17,915 bases of DNA, taken from positions 1-17,915 of the forward strand of contig CAMLQP010000031.1 of assembly GCA_946482115.1 (NCBI GenBank). The letters run 5' to 3'. This stretch comes from an uncultured Comamonadaceae bacterium (GTDB taxonomy: Bacteria > Pseudomonadota > Gammaproteobacteria > Burkholderiales > Burkholderiaceae). The notes below the pieces were generated by a model. The model ran no database searches. It saw only the letters and a list, made by a program, of their open reading frames with translations, and had not been told where the DNA came from. Positions 6,334 to 13,733 of this stretch are shown here, piece after piece. Every line of letters starts with the position of its first letter. The first letter of the stretch is position 1. A program made the position numbers and the translations under genes.

Positions 6334-7317
6334 ATGAAGGCAGCACGCATCGTTCCCGGCCCCGAGCGGGGTCACATCGAAGTCATGGACATCCCCCTGC
6401 CCCCGCCCGGCCCGGGCCAGGTGCTCGTGCGGGTGCGCGCGGCCGGCCTGAACCGGGGCGAGATCAAGCAAGTGGTCAACGCCCGTGGCTCGCAGCACCT
6501 GCCCATAGGCGTGGAGTTCGCTGGCGAGGTGGCCGAGGTCGGCAGCCATGTGCATGCCTGGCGCAAGGGCGATCGCGTGATGGGCCACGGCAACGGCGGC
6601 CAAGCCGAGTACGTGCTGGCCGCGCCGGATGCGCTGATCCGGGTCCCGAATGACCTCTCCTGGGTCGAGGCCGCGGCGTTCCCCAACGTGTTCATCACCG
6701 CGCACGATGCGCTGATCACCAACGCGCGCCTGCAGTCGGGCGAGACCGTGCTGGTCAACGCGGCGGCCAGCGGCGTGGCCCTGGCGGCATTCCGCATCGC
6801 CCAGGCCATGGGCGCGTCGCGGGTGATCGGCAGCACCCGCAGCAGCGAAAAGGCGCAGCGGCTGCGCGAGCTGGGCATGGAGGCGATCGACCTGTCCCGC
6901 GAGGACCAGGTCGATCGGGTGCGCGAGCTCACCGAAGGCCGGGGGGTGGACGTGATCATCGACGCCGTCGGCGGCACCGTGCTCGAAGCCAACCTGCAAT
7001 CGCTCGCGATCAAGGGCCGGCTGGTGAACATTGCCCGCATGGGCGCCGCGCGCGCCGACTTCGACATGGAGGCGCTGTGGCTCAAGCGGCTGCAGCTCAT
7101 CGGCGCGACCTTCCGCACCCGCAGCGAGGCCGAGCGCCTGGCCTGCGTGCAGGCCTGCGCCCGGGACTTGCTGCCCCACCTCGAGGCCGGCCGCCTCGCC
7201 CTGCCCGTCGACCGTTGCTTCCGTCTCGACCAGCTGGCCGAGGCACACGCCTACATGCTCACCGACCGCCACTTCGGCAAGATCGTGCTGGCGGTCGACG
7301 ACACCCTCATGTCCTGA
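6334..7317 (+). CDS. Zinc-independent MDR / quinone oxidoreductase-like protein
   Basis: A 327-residue MDR-superfamily protein. The GroES-like domain spans about 1-125 with PPPGPGQVLVRVRAAGLNRGE (23-43), VEFAGEVAEVG (60-70) and the GHGNGGQAEYV segment (84-94). The cofactor domain has VNAAASGVALAAFRIAQAMGA (141-161) and VDVIIDAVGG (205-214). It belongs to the same superfamily as the two reductases at 82-1062 and 1059-2060 but is clearly a different subgroup, so this cluster carries three distinct MDR enzymes. GGAGA at 6322-6326 lies 7 nt before the ATG. It is the first gene of a five-gene operon and is followed after 12 nt by a small unknown gene. The cofactor is probably NADPH by family; the substrate is unknown. 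Confidence 0.9.
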   Translation: MKAARIVPGPERGHIEVMDIPLPPPGPGQVLVRVRAAGLNRGEIKQVVNARGSQHLPIGVEFAGEVAEVGSHVHAWRKGDRVMGHGNGGQAEYVLAAPDALIRVPNDLSWVEAAAFPNVFITAHDALITNARLQSGETVLVNAAASGVALAAFRIAQAMGASRVIGSTRSSEKAQRLRELGMEAIDLSREDQVDRVRELTEGRGVDVIIDAVGGTVLEANLQSLAIKGRLVNIARMGAARADFDMEALWLKRLQLIGATFRTRSEAERLACVQACARDLLPHLEAGRLALPVDRCFRLDQLAEAHAYMLTDRHFGKIVLAVDDTLMS

Positions 7318-7329
7318 ACGGAGACCACC

Positions 7330-7785
7330 ATGCGCATCGCCTCGCACCTGGAGAAGTTCCACCGGCTGTCCCACCTGCGGCAGCTGTTCAACCCCATCGA
7401 CGACTTCGAGCTCTGGTACTGGACCACGCTGACCGCCGGCACCAACGCGCTCAATGCCAGCCTGCACCTGGCCGGCGTGACCAGCGACGACCCGGTGTTC
7501 TCCACCATCCCCGGCGTCCACATGGTCCGCCAGCAAGACGGCAGCTACGCCAGGGAACTGCGCGGCCCCGGCGACGTCAGCCACGTCGGCTGGCCCCCCA
7601 TCGAAGGCGAGGTGCCGGACGACATCCGCCGGCTGGAGCACGCGCTCGAAGCCCTGGAGCAGCACCGCGACCCCTGCCTGCGTGGCGAACGCGAACCCTC
7701 GCGGGACATCGTGAACGATTGCGAAAAAGCCTTCCAGACGGTGTACCAGGTGCTGATGCAGCGCTGCGAAAGGAGCCTGGTATGA
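7330..7785 (+). CDS. Conserved-looking hypothetical small protein, tandem paralog A
   Basis: A 151-residue soluble protein that I do not recognise. It has no signal peptide or membrane segment. Residues 25-51 carry DFE, then A36-G37-T38, N42, L45-H46 and G49-V50, and this pattern recurs without gaps in the next gene product at 24-50. Both proteins also share a C-terminal helical segment in which a Glu-rich helix is followed by an arginine-glycine hinge (R118-G119 here, R93-G94 there). This copy has an extra middle stretch (about 52-98) rich in Gly, Pro and Asp. The gene lies 12 nt behind an MDR reductase, has GGAG ahead of its ATG, and overlaps the next gene by ATGA. The context suggests an accessory or enzymatic role with the acyl-CoA ligase; no function is proposed. 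Confidence 0.82.
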   Translation: MRIASHLEKFHRLSHLRQLFNPIDDFELWYWTTLTAGTNALNASLHLAGVTSDDPVFSTIPGVHMVRQQDGSYARELRGPGDVSHVGWPPIEGEVPDDIRRLEHALEALEQHRDPCLRGEREPSRDIVNDCEKAFQTVYQVLMQRCERSLV

Positions 7786-8165
7786 AACCGGAGCGCCACC
7801 GCCACCTGGCGCAGCGGATCGAGCGGTCGCTGCGCCACTGCGGCCCGCAGGACTGGGAGATGCGGATCGAGGCCGCCATGCTGGCCGGCACCCACTGGGC
7901 CAACTATGCCCTGCACCGCCATGGCGTGAGTGCAACCGGCGAAGACATCATCCACACCTCCATGCTGGTGGTCAACACGCTGCGCAAGTACGGCATCGTG
8001 GAAGGCCCGATGATGCGGCAGCTTGGCGAGATCGAGGAACTGCGGCCTCTCTACGTGCGCGGCGACGTGCCCGGAGGCGAGGCGGCGGCCGTTCGGGCGC
8101 TGGAACTGCTGGACCAGATACGCGAACGCGCGCTGGCAGCCCAATCGCAGGGAGAGGGCCGATGA
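7782..8165 (+). CDS. Conserved-looking hypothetical small protein, tandem paralog B
   Basis: A 127-residue soluble protein, mostly helical by composition and rich in Arg and His at the N-terminus. The segment D24-W-E26, A35-G36-T37, N41, L44-H45, G48-V49 repeats the motif of the preceding gene product in the same spacing (10 identities in 29 aligned positions by hand). Further on, L81-GEIEEL and R93-G94 align with the C-terminal region of paralog A after one gap. The invariant Glu, Asn and His could be active-site residues or could stabilise a helical bundle; this is inference. It overlaps its neighbours on both sides by ATGA, which makes stoichiometric co-translation of the two paralogs and the ligase likely. 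I see no match to a named family. AAGGAG lies 5 nt before the ATG. Confidence 0.82.
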   Translation: MKPERHRHLAQRIERSLRHCGPQDWEMRIEAAMLAGTHWANYALHRHGVSATGEDIIHTSMLVVNTLRKYGIVEGPMMRQLGEIEELRPLYVRGDVPGGEAAAVRALELLDQIRERALAAQSQGEGR

Positions 8166-9805
8166 ACGGGCTGATGATGTCCCAGAACCTGCTGGTCTCC
8201 TCCATCCTGAAGCACGCGGAGCGCCACCACGGCCGGCAGGAGATCGTGTCGCGGCGCGTGGAAGGTGACATCCACCGCTACATCTTCCGCGACATGGCCC
8301 GGCGCGCGCGCCAGCTGGCCAACGCGCTGGCCACGCTGGACGTTCAGCCCGGCGACCGCGTTGCCACCATGGCCTGGAACGGCTACCGACACCTGGAGCT
8401 GTACTACGCCACCAGCGGCTCGGGCGCGGTGCTGCACACGCTCAACCCGCGCCTGCACCCCGACCAGCTGGCCTGGATAGCGGAGGACGCCCAGGACCAG
8501 GTGCTGTTCTTCGAGCTCAGCTTCCTGCCGGCCATCGAGGCGGTCGCATCCCGGCTCAAAAGCGTGCGTCATTTCGTGCTGCTGGCGGATCACGACCGCA
8601 TGCCGCAAGACAGCCCGCTGCCACTGCTGTGCTACGAAGACCTGGTGCAGGCCCAGGACGACCGCTTCGAGTGGCCGGACTTCGACGAGAAGACCGCCTG
8701 CAGCCTGTGCTACACCAGCGGCACCACCGGCAACCCCAAGGGCGTGCTCTACAGCCACCGCTCCACCCTGCTGCACACCTACGCGGTCGCGCTGCCCGAC
8801 TCGCTCAACCTGTCGGCGCGGGACACCGTGCTGCCAGTGGTGCCCATGTTCCACGTCAACGCCTGGGGGCAGCCGTACTCGGCCTGCATGGTGGGCGCCA
8901 AGCTGGTGTTTCCCGGCGCCCAGCTCGACGGGCAGTCGCTCTATGAGCTGTTCGAAAGCGAGGGCGTGACGCTGTCGTCCGGCGTGCCCACGGTCTGGCA
9001 AGGGCTGCTGCAACACGTCGAACAGCACGGCCTGCGCTTCAGCACCATGGCCCGCACCGTCATCGGCGGCTCGGCCTGCCCACCGGCCATGATTCACACC
9101 TTCGAGGAAACCTACGGCGTCAACGTGATCCACGGCTGGGGCATGACCGAGACCAGCCCCTTCTGCACGGCCTCAGTCATCAAGGGCCACATGCGCGACT
9201 GGAGTGCCGAGGACCGCTATGCGGTTCAGGCGCGTCAGGGGCGCTGCGTGTTCGGGGTCGACCTCAAGGTCATGGATGACGACGGCAGCGACCTGCCCTG
9301 GGACGGCCGCACCGCCGGCCACCTGATGGTCCGGGGACCCTGGGTGCTGTCGCACTACTTCCGGCAGACCGACCGCAGCCCGCTGGTGGACGGCTGGTTC
9401 CCCACCGGAGACATCGCCACGCTGGACGAGGACGGCTACATCCAGATCACCGACCGCAGCAAGGACGTGATCAAGAGCGGCGGCGAGTGGATAGGCTCGA
9501 TCGACCTGGAAAACATCGCGATGGCGCACCCAGCCGTGGCCATGGCCGCCTGCATCGGCGTGCGTCACCCCAAATGGGATGAACGCCCGTTGCTGGTGGT
9601 CGTGAGGAAGCCCCACATCGGGCTGACGCGCGAGGAACTGCTGGCGCACTTCGACGGCAAGATCGCCAGGTGGTGGATGCCCGACGACGTGGTGTTCGTC
9701 GACGCCATCCCGCTGGGCGCCACCGGCAAGATGCAGAAGATGACCCTGCGCGAACGCTACCGCGACCACCTGCTCGGTGCGCCCGCCACGGAGTCCGCAT
9801 CATGA
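8162..9805 (+). CDS. Acyl-CoA synthetase (AMP-forming, fatty-acid--CoA ligase family)
   Basis: A 547-residue member of the ANL adenylating superfamily, the usual length for medium/long-chain acyl-CoA ligases (AlkK-like). It has the ATP/AMP-binding loop [11 protein letters not shown] (184-194), PMFHVNAWG (228-236), HGWGMTE (324-330), [18 protein letters not shown] (415-432), the hinge and C-terminal [10 protein letters not shown] (434-443), and the catalytic lysine K523 in GATGKMQK. It activates a carboxylate to its CoA thioester through an acyl-adenylate. The chain length or aromatic nature of the acid is not evident. ATGA overlaps join it to the small paralog upstream and the exporter downstream; M5/M6 are alternative starts. 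No acyl-CoA dehydrogenase, hydratase or thiolase is present in the window, so the CoA ester must be processed elsewhere. Confidence 0.94.
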   Translation: MNGLMMSQNLLVSSILKHAERHHGRQEIVSRRVEGDIHRYIFRDMARRARQLANALATLDVQPGDRVATMAWNGYRHLELYYATSGSGAVLHTLNPRLHPDQLAWIAEDAQDQVLFFELSFLPAIEAVASRLKSVRHFVLLADHDRMPQDSPLPLLCYEDLVQAQDDRFEWPDFDEKTACSLCYTSGTTGNPKGVLYSHRSTLLHTYAVALPDSLNLSARDTVLPVVPMFHVNAWGQPYSACMVGAKLVFPGAQLDGQSLYELFESEGVTLSSGVPTVWQGLLQHVEQHGLRFSTMARTVIGGSACPPAMIHTFEETYGVNVIHGWGMTETSPFCTASVIKGHMRDWSAEDRYAVQARQGRCVFGVDLKVMDDDGSDLPWDGRTAGHLMVRGPWVLSHYFRQTDRSPLVDGWFPTGDIATLDEDGYIQITDRSKDVIKSGGEWIGSIDLENIAMAHPAVAMAACIGVRHPKWDERPLLVVVRKPHIGLTREELLAHFDGKIARWWMPDDVVFVDAIPLGATGKMQKMTLRERYRDHLLGAPATESAS

Positions 9806-10812
9806 GCACGCTGTCCTCACGGTTCGCGCTGCGGCGCGAGCGCGAGCTGTTCCCTGGCGTGATGGCCTGCCTGGTGGTGGCGATCGCCTCGACCTTTCTG
9901 GCTGACCACTACGGCGCCCCGGTGATGCTGTTCGCGCTGCTGCTGGGCATCGCCATGAACTTCCTGGCCGCCGACCAAGCCTGCGCGCCCGGCATCGCCT
10001 TCAGCGCCCGGGCCCTGCTGCGCGTGGGCGTGGCGCTGCTGGGCCTGCGCATCACGGTGGGCCAGATCGTGGAGCTCGGCTGGCAGCCCCTGGCCATTGT
10101 CCTGCTGTGCGTGGTGCTGACCATAGGCTTGTCCATGCTCGCGGCGCGCGCCCTGGGCTTTCGCAGTACCTTCGGCATGCTCACGGGCGGCGCCACCGCC
10201 ATCTGCGGCGCCTCGGCCGCGCTGGCGCTGTCGGCCACCCTGCCGCCCAGCCCCCAGCGTGACAAGGCCACCAGCTTCACCGTCATCGGCGTCAGCACGC
10301 TGTCCACGGTGGCCATGGTGCTTTACCCCCTGATCGCCCGTTCGCTGGGCCTGGACAGCCAGCAGGCCGGCGTGTTCCTCGGCGCCAGCATCCATGATGT
10401 GGCGCAGGTCGTGGGCGCTGGCTTCAGCATGTCCAAGGAGACCGGCGAGACGGCCACGGTGGTCAAGCTCATGCGGGTGGCCATGCTGCTGCCGGTGATC
10501 GTGTTCGCGGTGTTCGTCACCCGCTCCCGCTTCGAGGGACAGGCCAGCAAGCCGCCGCTGCTGCCCTGGTTCGCCGTGGCCTTCGGCCTGCTGGTGCTGC
10601 TCAACAGCACCGGCTGGGTGCCGCGCGCCCTCAGTCAGGCCGGCGGCGACCTGTCGCGCTGGCTGCTGGTCGCCTCCATCGCGGCCATTGGCATGAAAAC
10701 CCAGCTGCGCGAACTGTGCTCGGTGGGCCTCAGGCCCGTGCTGCTGATGCTGGGCGAGACCGTTTTCCTGGCTTTGCTGGCGCTGGGGCTGCTGCGCGTG
10801 CTCGGCCACTGA
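9802..10812 (+). CDS. YeiH/TauZ-like putative sulfate/sulfite exporter family membrane protein
   Basis: A 336-residue polytopic membrane protein of the UPF0324 (YeiH) family, often annotated as a putative sulfate exporter; TauZ, proposed to export sulfite during taurine degradation, is a related case. Family strings are TGGATAICGASAA (128-140), FLGASIHDVAQVVGAG (192-207) and KLMRVAMLLP (222-231). About ten hydrophobic segments are visible, for example 19-34, 39-55, 71-88, 95-115, 159-180, 225-240, 255-270, 287-297 and 312-332. It closes the five-gene operon and begins inside the ligase stop codon. Its last 83 nt overlap the convergent second GntR gene. Export of sulfite or another small anion fits a TauD-type C-S cleavage, but transport has not been shown for most of the family. 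Confidence 0.88.
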   Translation: MSTLSSRFALRRERELFPGVMACLVVAIASTFLADHYGAPVMLFALLLGIAMNFLAADQACAPGIAFSARALLRVGVALLGLRITVGQIVELGWQPLAIVLLCVVLTIGLSMLAARALGFRSTFGMLTGGATAICGASAALALSATLPPSPQRDKATSFTVIGVSTLSTVAMVLYPLIARSLGLDSQQAGVFLGASIHDVAQVVGAGFSMSKETGETATVVKLMRVAMLLPVIVFAVFVTRSRFEGQASKPPLLPWFAVAFGLLVLLNSTGWVPRALSQAGGDLSRWLLVASIAAIGMKTQLRELCSVGLRPVLLMLGETVFLALLALGLLRVLGH

Positions 10813-11587
10813 GCCGGGCAGGTGCCGCCTGGCGATCGGGCTGCAGCGCCTGGATGGCCACGTCGCGCATTTCCTGGATGCGCTGCCCTGCGACGCGCAG
10901 CACCGCCTCGGTGTCGCGGTCCACAATGGCCTGCTGCCAGATGCCCCAGGTCTTCAGCGCCGCCTCGACGGAGGCCGGTGTGGTGACACGGCCCAGGCGG
11001 ACGTAGCGAAGGGTCCGCAGCGAGATCGACTTCAGCAGGTCGGCCAGCAGGCGGTTGCTGCAGAGGTCGGAGATGGCGAGATTCAGCAGGAAGCTGGCGA
11101 CCGCATAGGCATCGCCCGACTCGCCCGAGGCCTTGACCAGGCGTGGCAGATGGTGGTCCAGCACCGCCTCCAGGCGTTCCGGGCATTCGGCCATCACCTG
11201 CTTGAGCAGCTCGTGGTAGAGGGCGCCACGTACGGTGAAGATGTCATTGAGCTCCTTGGCATCCGGTGCCGTCACCGTCGCACCCCGCCGGGGCTGGAAT
11301 TCCACGAGGCGGTCGCGTTCGAGGATGCGCAGCGCCTCGCGCACCGGGGCGCGGCTCACGTGGAGCACCTGGCTGATGTCCTGTTCCAGCAGCCGCTGAC
11401 CGGCGTGTACCAGATCCAGCGTGATGACGCCGGCGATCCGGGCCGCGATCTGCTCGGCCACCGGCGCGGCGGCGCGGGACCACTCATGCCCTCGCAGCAC
11501 CGCCTGCTCCACCGCCAGCATCAGCGAGTTCTGCGGGGCCAGCAAGGCCGACAGATCGGGAATGTTCTGGGTCTTGCTTCTGCTCAT
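10730..11587 (-). CDS. GntR-family transcriptional regulator, FadR/FCD subfamily (copy 2)
   Basis: A 285-residue paralog of the regulator at 3860-4633. The winged helix (about 42-107) includes VSRAPVREALRILERDRLVE (77-96) and RRGATVTAP (100-108), nearly identical to copy 1. The C-terminal domain is of FCD type, again with the usual metal-binding histidines replaced (L167, W214, R236). It is longer than copy 1 by a C-terminal Ala/Pro/Arg/Lys-rich tail (about 252-285), which is encoded antisense to the end of the exporter gene and looks disordered. The ATG at 11587 lacks a good Shine-Dalgarno; a GTG at 11668 in the same frame is possible but adds a segment without homology. It lies 126 nt downstream of the tctC-like gene on the same strand and is probably in that operon. 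Confidence 0.88.
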   Translation of the reverse strand: MSRSKTQNIPDLSALLAPQNSLMLAVEQAVLRGHEWSRAAAPVAEQIAARIAGVITLDLVHAGQRLLEQDISQVLHVSRAPVREALRILERDRLVEFQPRRGATVTAPDAKELNDIFTVRGALYHELLKQVMAECPERLEAVLDHHLPRLVKASGESGDAYAVASFLLNLAISDLCSNRLLADLLKSISLRTLRYVRLGRVTTPASVEAALKTWGIWQQAIVDRDTEAVLRVAGQRIQEMRDVAIQALQPDRQAAPARLSGRARAAAPAPAKPGKRSRPASAARA

Positions 11588-11713
11588 CGGTATGGGTTCA
11601 TCCGGTCGTGGCAAGGCCCGCGGTGCCGGGCAAGCACTGCGGGCCACGGGTCCATGGAATTCTGCCACCGTTTGCGGGCTGCACCGCGGTGGCTGTTCCG
11701 CGCGCTGCCCGGA

Positions 11714-12706
11714 TCAGTTCTCCATCGTGATGCCGGCGTCGGTCACGATGTTCTTCCAGGTCTTCAGGTCATTGACGACGATGCGGCCGAACTCCTCGGC
11801 AGAGATCATCGGCGGCGGCGCGAAGTTCATGAAGGTCATGCGGCTGGCCATTTCGGGCAGTGCCTGGATCTTGTTGATCTCGTCCGTCAGGCGCTTGACG
11901 ATCGCTGGCGGCGTGCCGGCAGGTGCAAAGACGCCGAACCAGCCCACCGCATCGAAGCGGTGCCCCTGCTCCGCCATGGTGGGGATCTGCGCCGTGCGCG
12001 GCGAGCGGGCGTTGCCGCTGATGGCGATGCCCTTGATGAAGCCGGACTCGATGAATGGCACCGGCGCGGCGGGGTCGGTCCAGCCGATCTGCAGCACGCC
12101 CGAGCGCAGCTCGGCCAGCAACTGCGGCGTGGCGCGATAGGGCACGTGGTTGATCTGCATGCCGGTCTGCTTCTTGAGCCACTCCATGATCAGATGGCCC
12201 GACGACCCCACGGCCCAAGAGCCGTAGGTGTATTTGCCGGGGTTCGCCTTCACGTGCGCGATCAGTTCCTGGAGGTTGTTGGCTGGAAAGTCCTTGTGGA
12301 CCGACAGGATCACGCCGCCGGCGGCGGTCTGGGCCACTGGCACCAGATCCTTGGCCACGTCGTAGGGGATGTTCTTGACCAGGGCGGGCGCCATCACGGT
12401 GACCGAACCGTTGGCCCAGAGCAGCGTATAGCCGTCCGGCGCGGCGCGCACGACCTGATTGATGCCGATCACGCCGCTGCCGCCTGGCTTGTTGTCGACC
12501 ACGAAAGGCTGCTTGAGCTGCTGGGACAGCCGGGTCAGCACCTCGCGGGCCAGCAGGTCGGTGCCCGATCCGGCGCCGGCAGGCACCACCACGGTCACCG
12601 GGCGGTTCGGGTAGGCATCCTGCGCCTGGGTCATCGGCACCACAGCGCCGAACGCCAGGGCAGCCGCCCCCAGCCAGCGCAACATGCTCTTCAGAGTTCG
12701 CTTCAT
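11714..12706 (-). CDS. Tripartite tricarboxylate transporter substrate-binding (Bug/TctC family) protein, copy 1
   Basis: A 330-residue periplasmic binding protein of the Bug/TctC family. It has a Sec signal peptide (MKR start, hydrophobic core about 9-23, probable cleavage after A28 in TQA-QD). The mature start carries the family pattern YPNRPVTVVVPAGAGSGTD (32-50). KPGGSGVIG (73-81), APDGYTLL (89-96), the central YGSWAVGSSGHLIMEWL segment and INHVPYR follow as expected. These proteins bind carboxylates, amino acids or amides with two-loop closure. No TctA/TctB membrane partners are in the window, so it is an orphan Bug that either docks with a remote transporter or senses. AGGAGA lies close upstream of the ATG. 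It is transcribed divergently from the dioxygenase at 12898 and is closely similar to the binding protein at 13734. Confidence 0.93.
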   Translation of the reverse strand: MKRTLKSMLRWLGAAALAFGAVVPMTQAQDAYPNRPVTVVVPAGAGSGTDLLAREVLTRLSQQLKQPFVVDNKPGGSGVIGINQVVRAAPDGYTLLWANGSVTVMAPALVKNIPYDVAKDLVPVAQTAAGGVILSVHKDFPANNLQELIAHVKANPGKYTYGSWAVGSSGHLIMEWLKKQTGMQINHVPYRATPQLLAELRSGVLQIGWTDPAAPVPFIESGFIKGIAISGNARSPRTAQIPTMAEQGHRFDAVGWFGVFAPAGTPPAIVKRLTDEINKIQALPEMASRMTFMNFAPPPMISAEEFGRIVVNDLKTWKNIVTDAGITMEN

Positions 12707-12800
12707 TTCTGTCTCCTAGTTCGTGGTGAGGGCTTGTGCCCCGCAGCGGACCACCCACTCGACGCGCCCCAACCGCCTGCACCCCAATGGGCGCAGTGGC

Positions 12801-12829
12801 ATGTTAATTCGCAAGTTCAATCTTGTCGA
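12801..12829 (-). promoter_or_regulatory. Predicted sigma-70 promoter for tctC copy 1/gntR copy 2
   Basis: On the minus strand TCGACA (12824-12829) is followed by 17 nt and TAACAT (12801-12806; 4 of 6 to TATAAT). The arrangement repeats that at O2: the palindrome core supplies the -35. The leader to the ATG at 12706 would be about 90 nt. Confidence 0.45.
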
Positions 12830-12836
12830 CATAAAT
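12819..12836. promoter_or_regulatory. Candidate GntR operator O3 (18-bp dyad)
   Basis: AATCTTGTCGACATAAAT matches ATTnnTGTCGACAnnAAT with one mismatch (position 2); the perfect core is at 12824-12831. It sits between the divergent tctC copy 1/gntR copy 2 operon and the dioxygenase copy 2/tctC copy 2 operon. Confidence 0.65.
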
Positions 12837-12851
12837 TATTGGTGCTAAGCT
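12823..12851 (+). promoter_or_regulatory. Possible promoter for dioxygenase copy 2 operon
   Basis: TTGTCG (12823-12828), a 17-nt spacer and TAAGCT (12846-12851) with an upstream TGC that could act as an extended -10. Both hexamers match consensus weakly, so this is tentative. It overlaps O3. Confidence 0.3.
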
Positions 12852-12897
12852 CCCGCCATCCGATTGAACCGCCACCAGAGACACACAGGAGACACAG

Positions 12898-13695
12898 ATG
12901 GGCATCCGGATCACACCACTGACAGGCGCCGTCGGGGCACAGGTCGACGACATCGACCTCCAGCAGCCGCTTGACGCGGAAACCGTCGGCCTGCTGAAAC
13001 AGGCCTTCCTGGCGCACGCCGTGCTCGTCTTCCGCGAACAGTTCATAGACCCCGAGACCCAGCTCCGGTTCGCCCGGCACTGGGGCGAGCCGGTGGTAAC
13101 GGCCATGCTCAAGCCCATGGAAGGCTTCCCGGAGGTGGTGCAGGTCCGAGACATTCCCAAGGAGACGGCTTCCACCGAAGCCTGGCACTACGACGCCCCC
13201 TTCACCGCCGTGCCGCCCAAGATATCCGTGCTGTCGGCGGTGACGGTGCCACACGGTGGCGACACCATGTGGTCCAACCAGTACCTTGCCTATGAGCGCC
13301 TTTCGCCCGCCATGCGGCAGATGCTGCGCGGCCTGAAGGTGCATTTCAAAGGCATGCGCCTGGGCCGCATGCTGGGCGTCGCAGAATCCGACATCCCCTC
13401 CGCGATCCATCCCCTGGTCCGCACCCACCCCGAAACAGGGCGCCAGGCCCTCTACATCGGCCACGCAGACAACGTACTGGCGTTCGAAGGCTTCAGTCCC
13501 GCCGAGTCCCGGCCCCTGCTGGACTATCTCTACCAGCACAGCACATCCCCGGACAACCTGTACCGGCACATGTGGAAGGAAGGCGACGTGGTGATGTGGG
13601 ACAACCGCTGCACCATGCACTACGCCGTGCACGACTACGGCACGCAGCCACGCGTGCTCAACCGCGTCACCCTCAAGGGCGAAGTGCCCGCCTGA
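12898..13695 (+). CDS. TauD/TfdA family Fe(II)/2-oxoglutarate-dependent dioxygenase (copy 2)
   Basis: A 265-residue TauD/TfdA-family enzyme. The Fe(II) ligands are H97 and D99 (W96-H-Y-D, as in the WHxD form of TauD/TfdA) and H241 (CTMHYAVHDY), with R256 as the likely 2-oxoglutarate-binding arginine. GGDTMWSNQYLAYE (120-133) and HPLVRTHPETGRQALYIGH (171-189) match the family. It is related to, but clearly diverged from, the dioxygenase at 5331-6176; the two may act on different substrates or at successive steps. AGGAGA sits 5 nt before the ATG. It is followed after 38 nt by a second tctC-like gene on the same strand. Promoter and dyad lie about 70 nt upstream. Confidence 0.93.
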   Translation: MGIRITPLTGAVGAQVDDIDLQQPLDAETVGLLKQAFLAHAVLVFREQFIDPETQLRFARHWGEPVVTAMLKPMEGFPEVVQVRDIPKETASTEAWHYDAPFTAVPPKISVLSAVTVPHGGDTMWSNQYLAYERLSPAMRQMLRGLKVHFKGMRLGRMLGVAESDIPSAIHPLVRTHPETGRQALYIGHADNVLAFEGFSPAESRPLLDYLYQHSTSPDNLYRHMWKEGDVVMWDNRCTMHYAVHDYGTQPRVLNRVTLKGEVPA

Positions 13696-13733
13696 CCGCC
13701 CCCACCTCCCCTGTCCACCTCTGAAAGCGCCTC

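Noticed and set aside
6100..7935. Minus-strand reading frame of 611 codons
   Set aside because: It runs antisense through the MDR gene, the intergenic promoter region and the small paralog genes, all of which have good starts; it has no domain signature.
11588..11668. GTG-initiated extension of GntR copy 2
   Set aside because: The added 27 residues have no counterpart in copy 1; the ATG at 11587 aligns better, though both lack a strong ribosome binding site.
11150..12922. Plus-strand reading frame of 590 codons
   Set aside because: It is a shadow of the TctC and GntR genes on the opposite strand and crosses the divergent promoter region.
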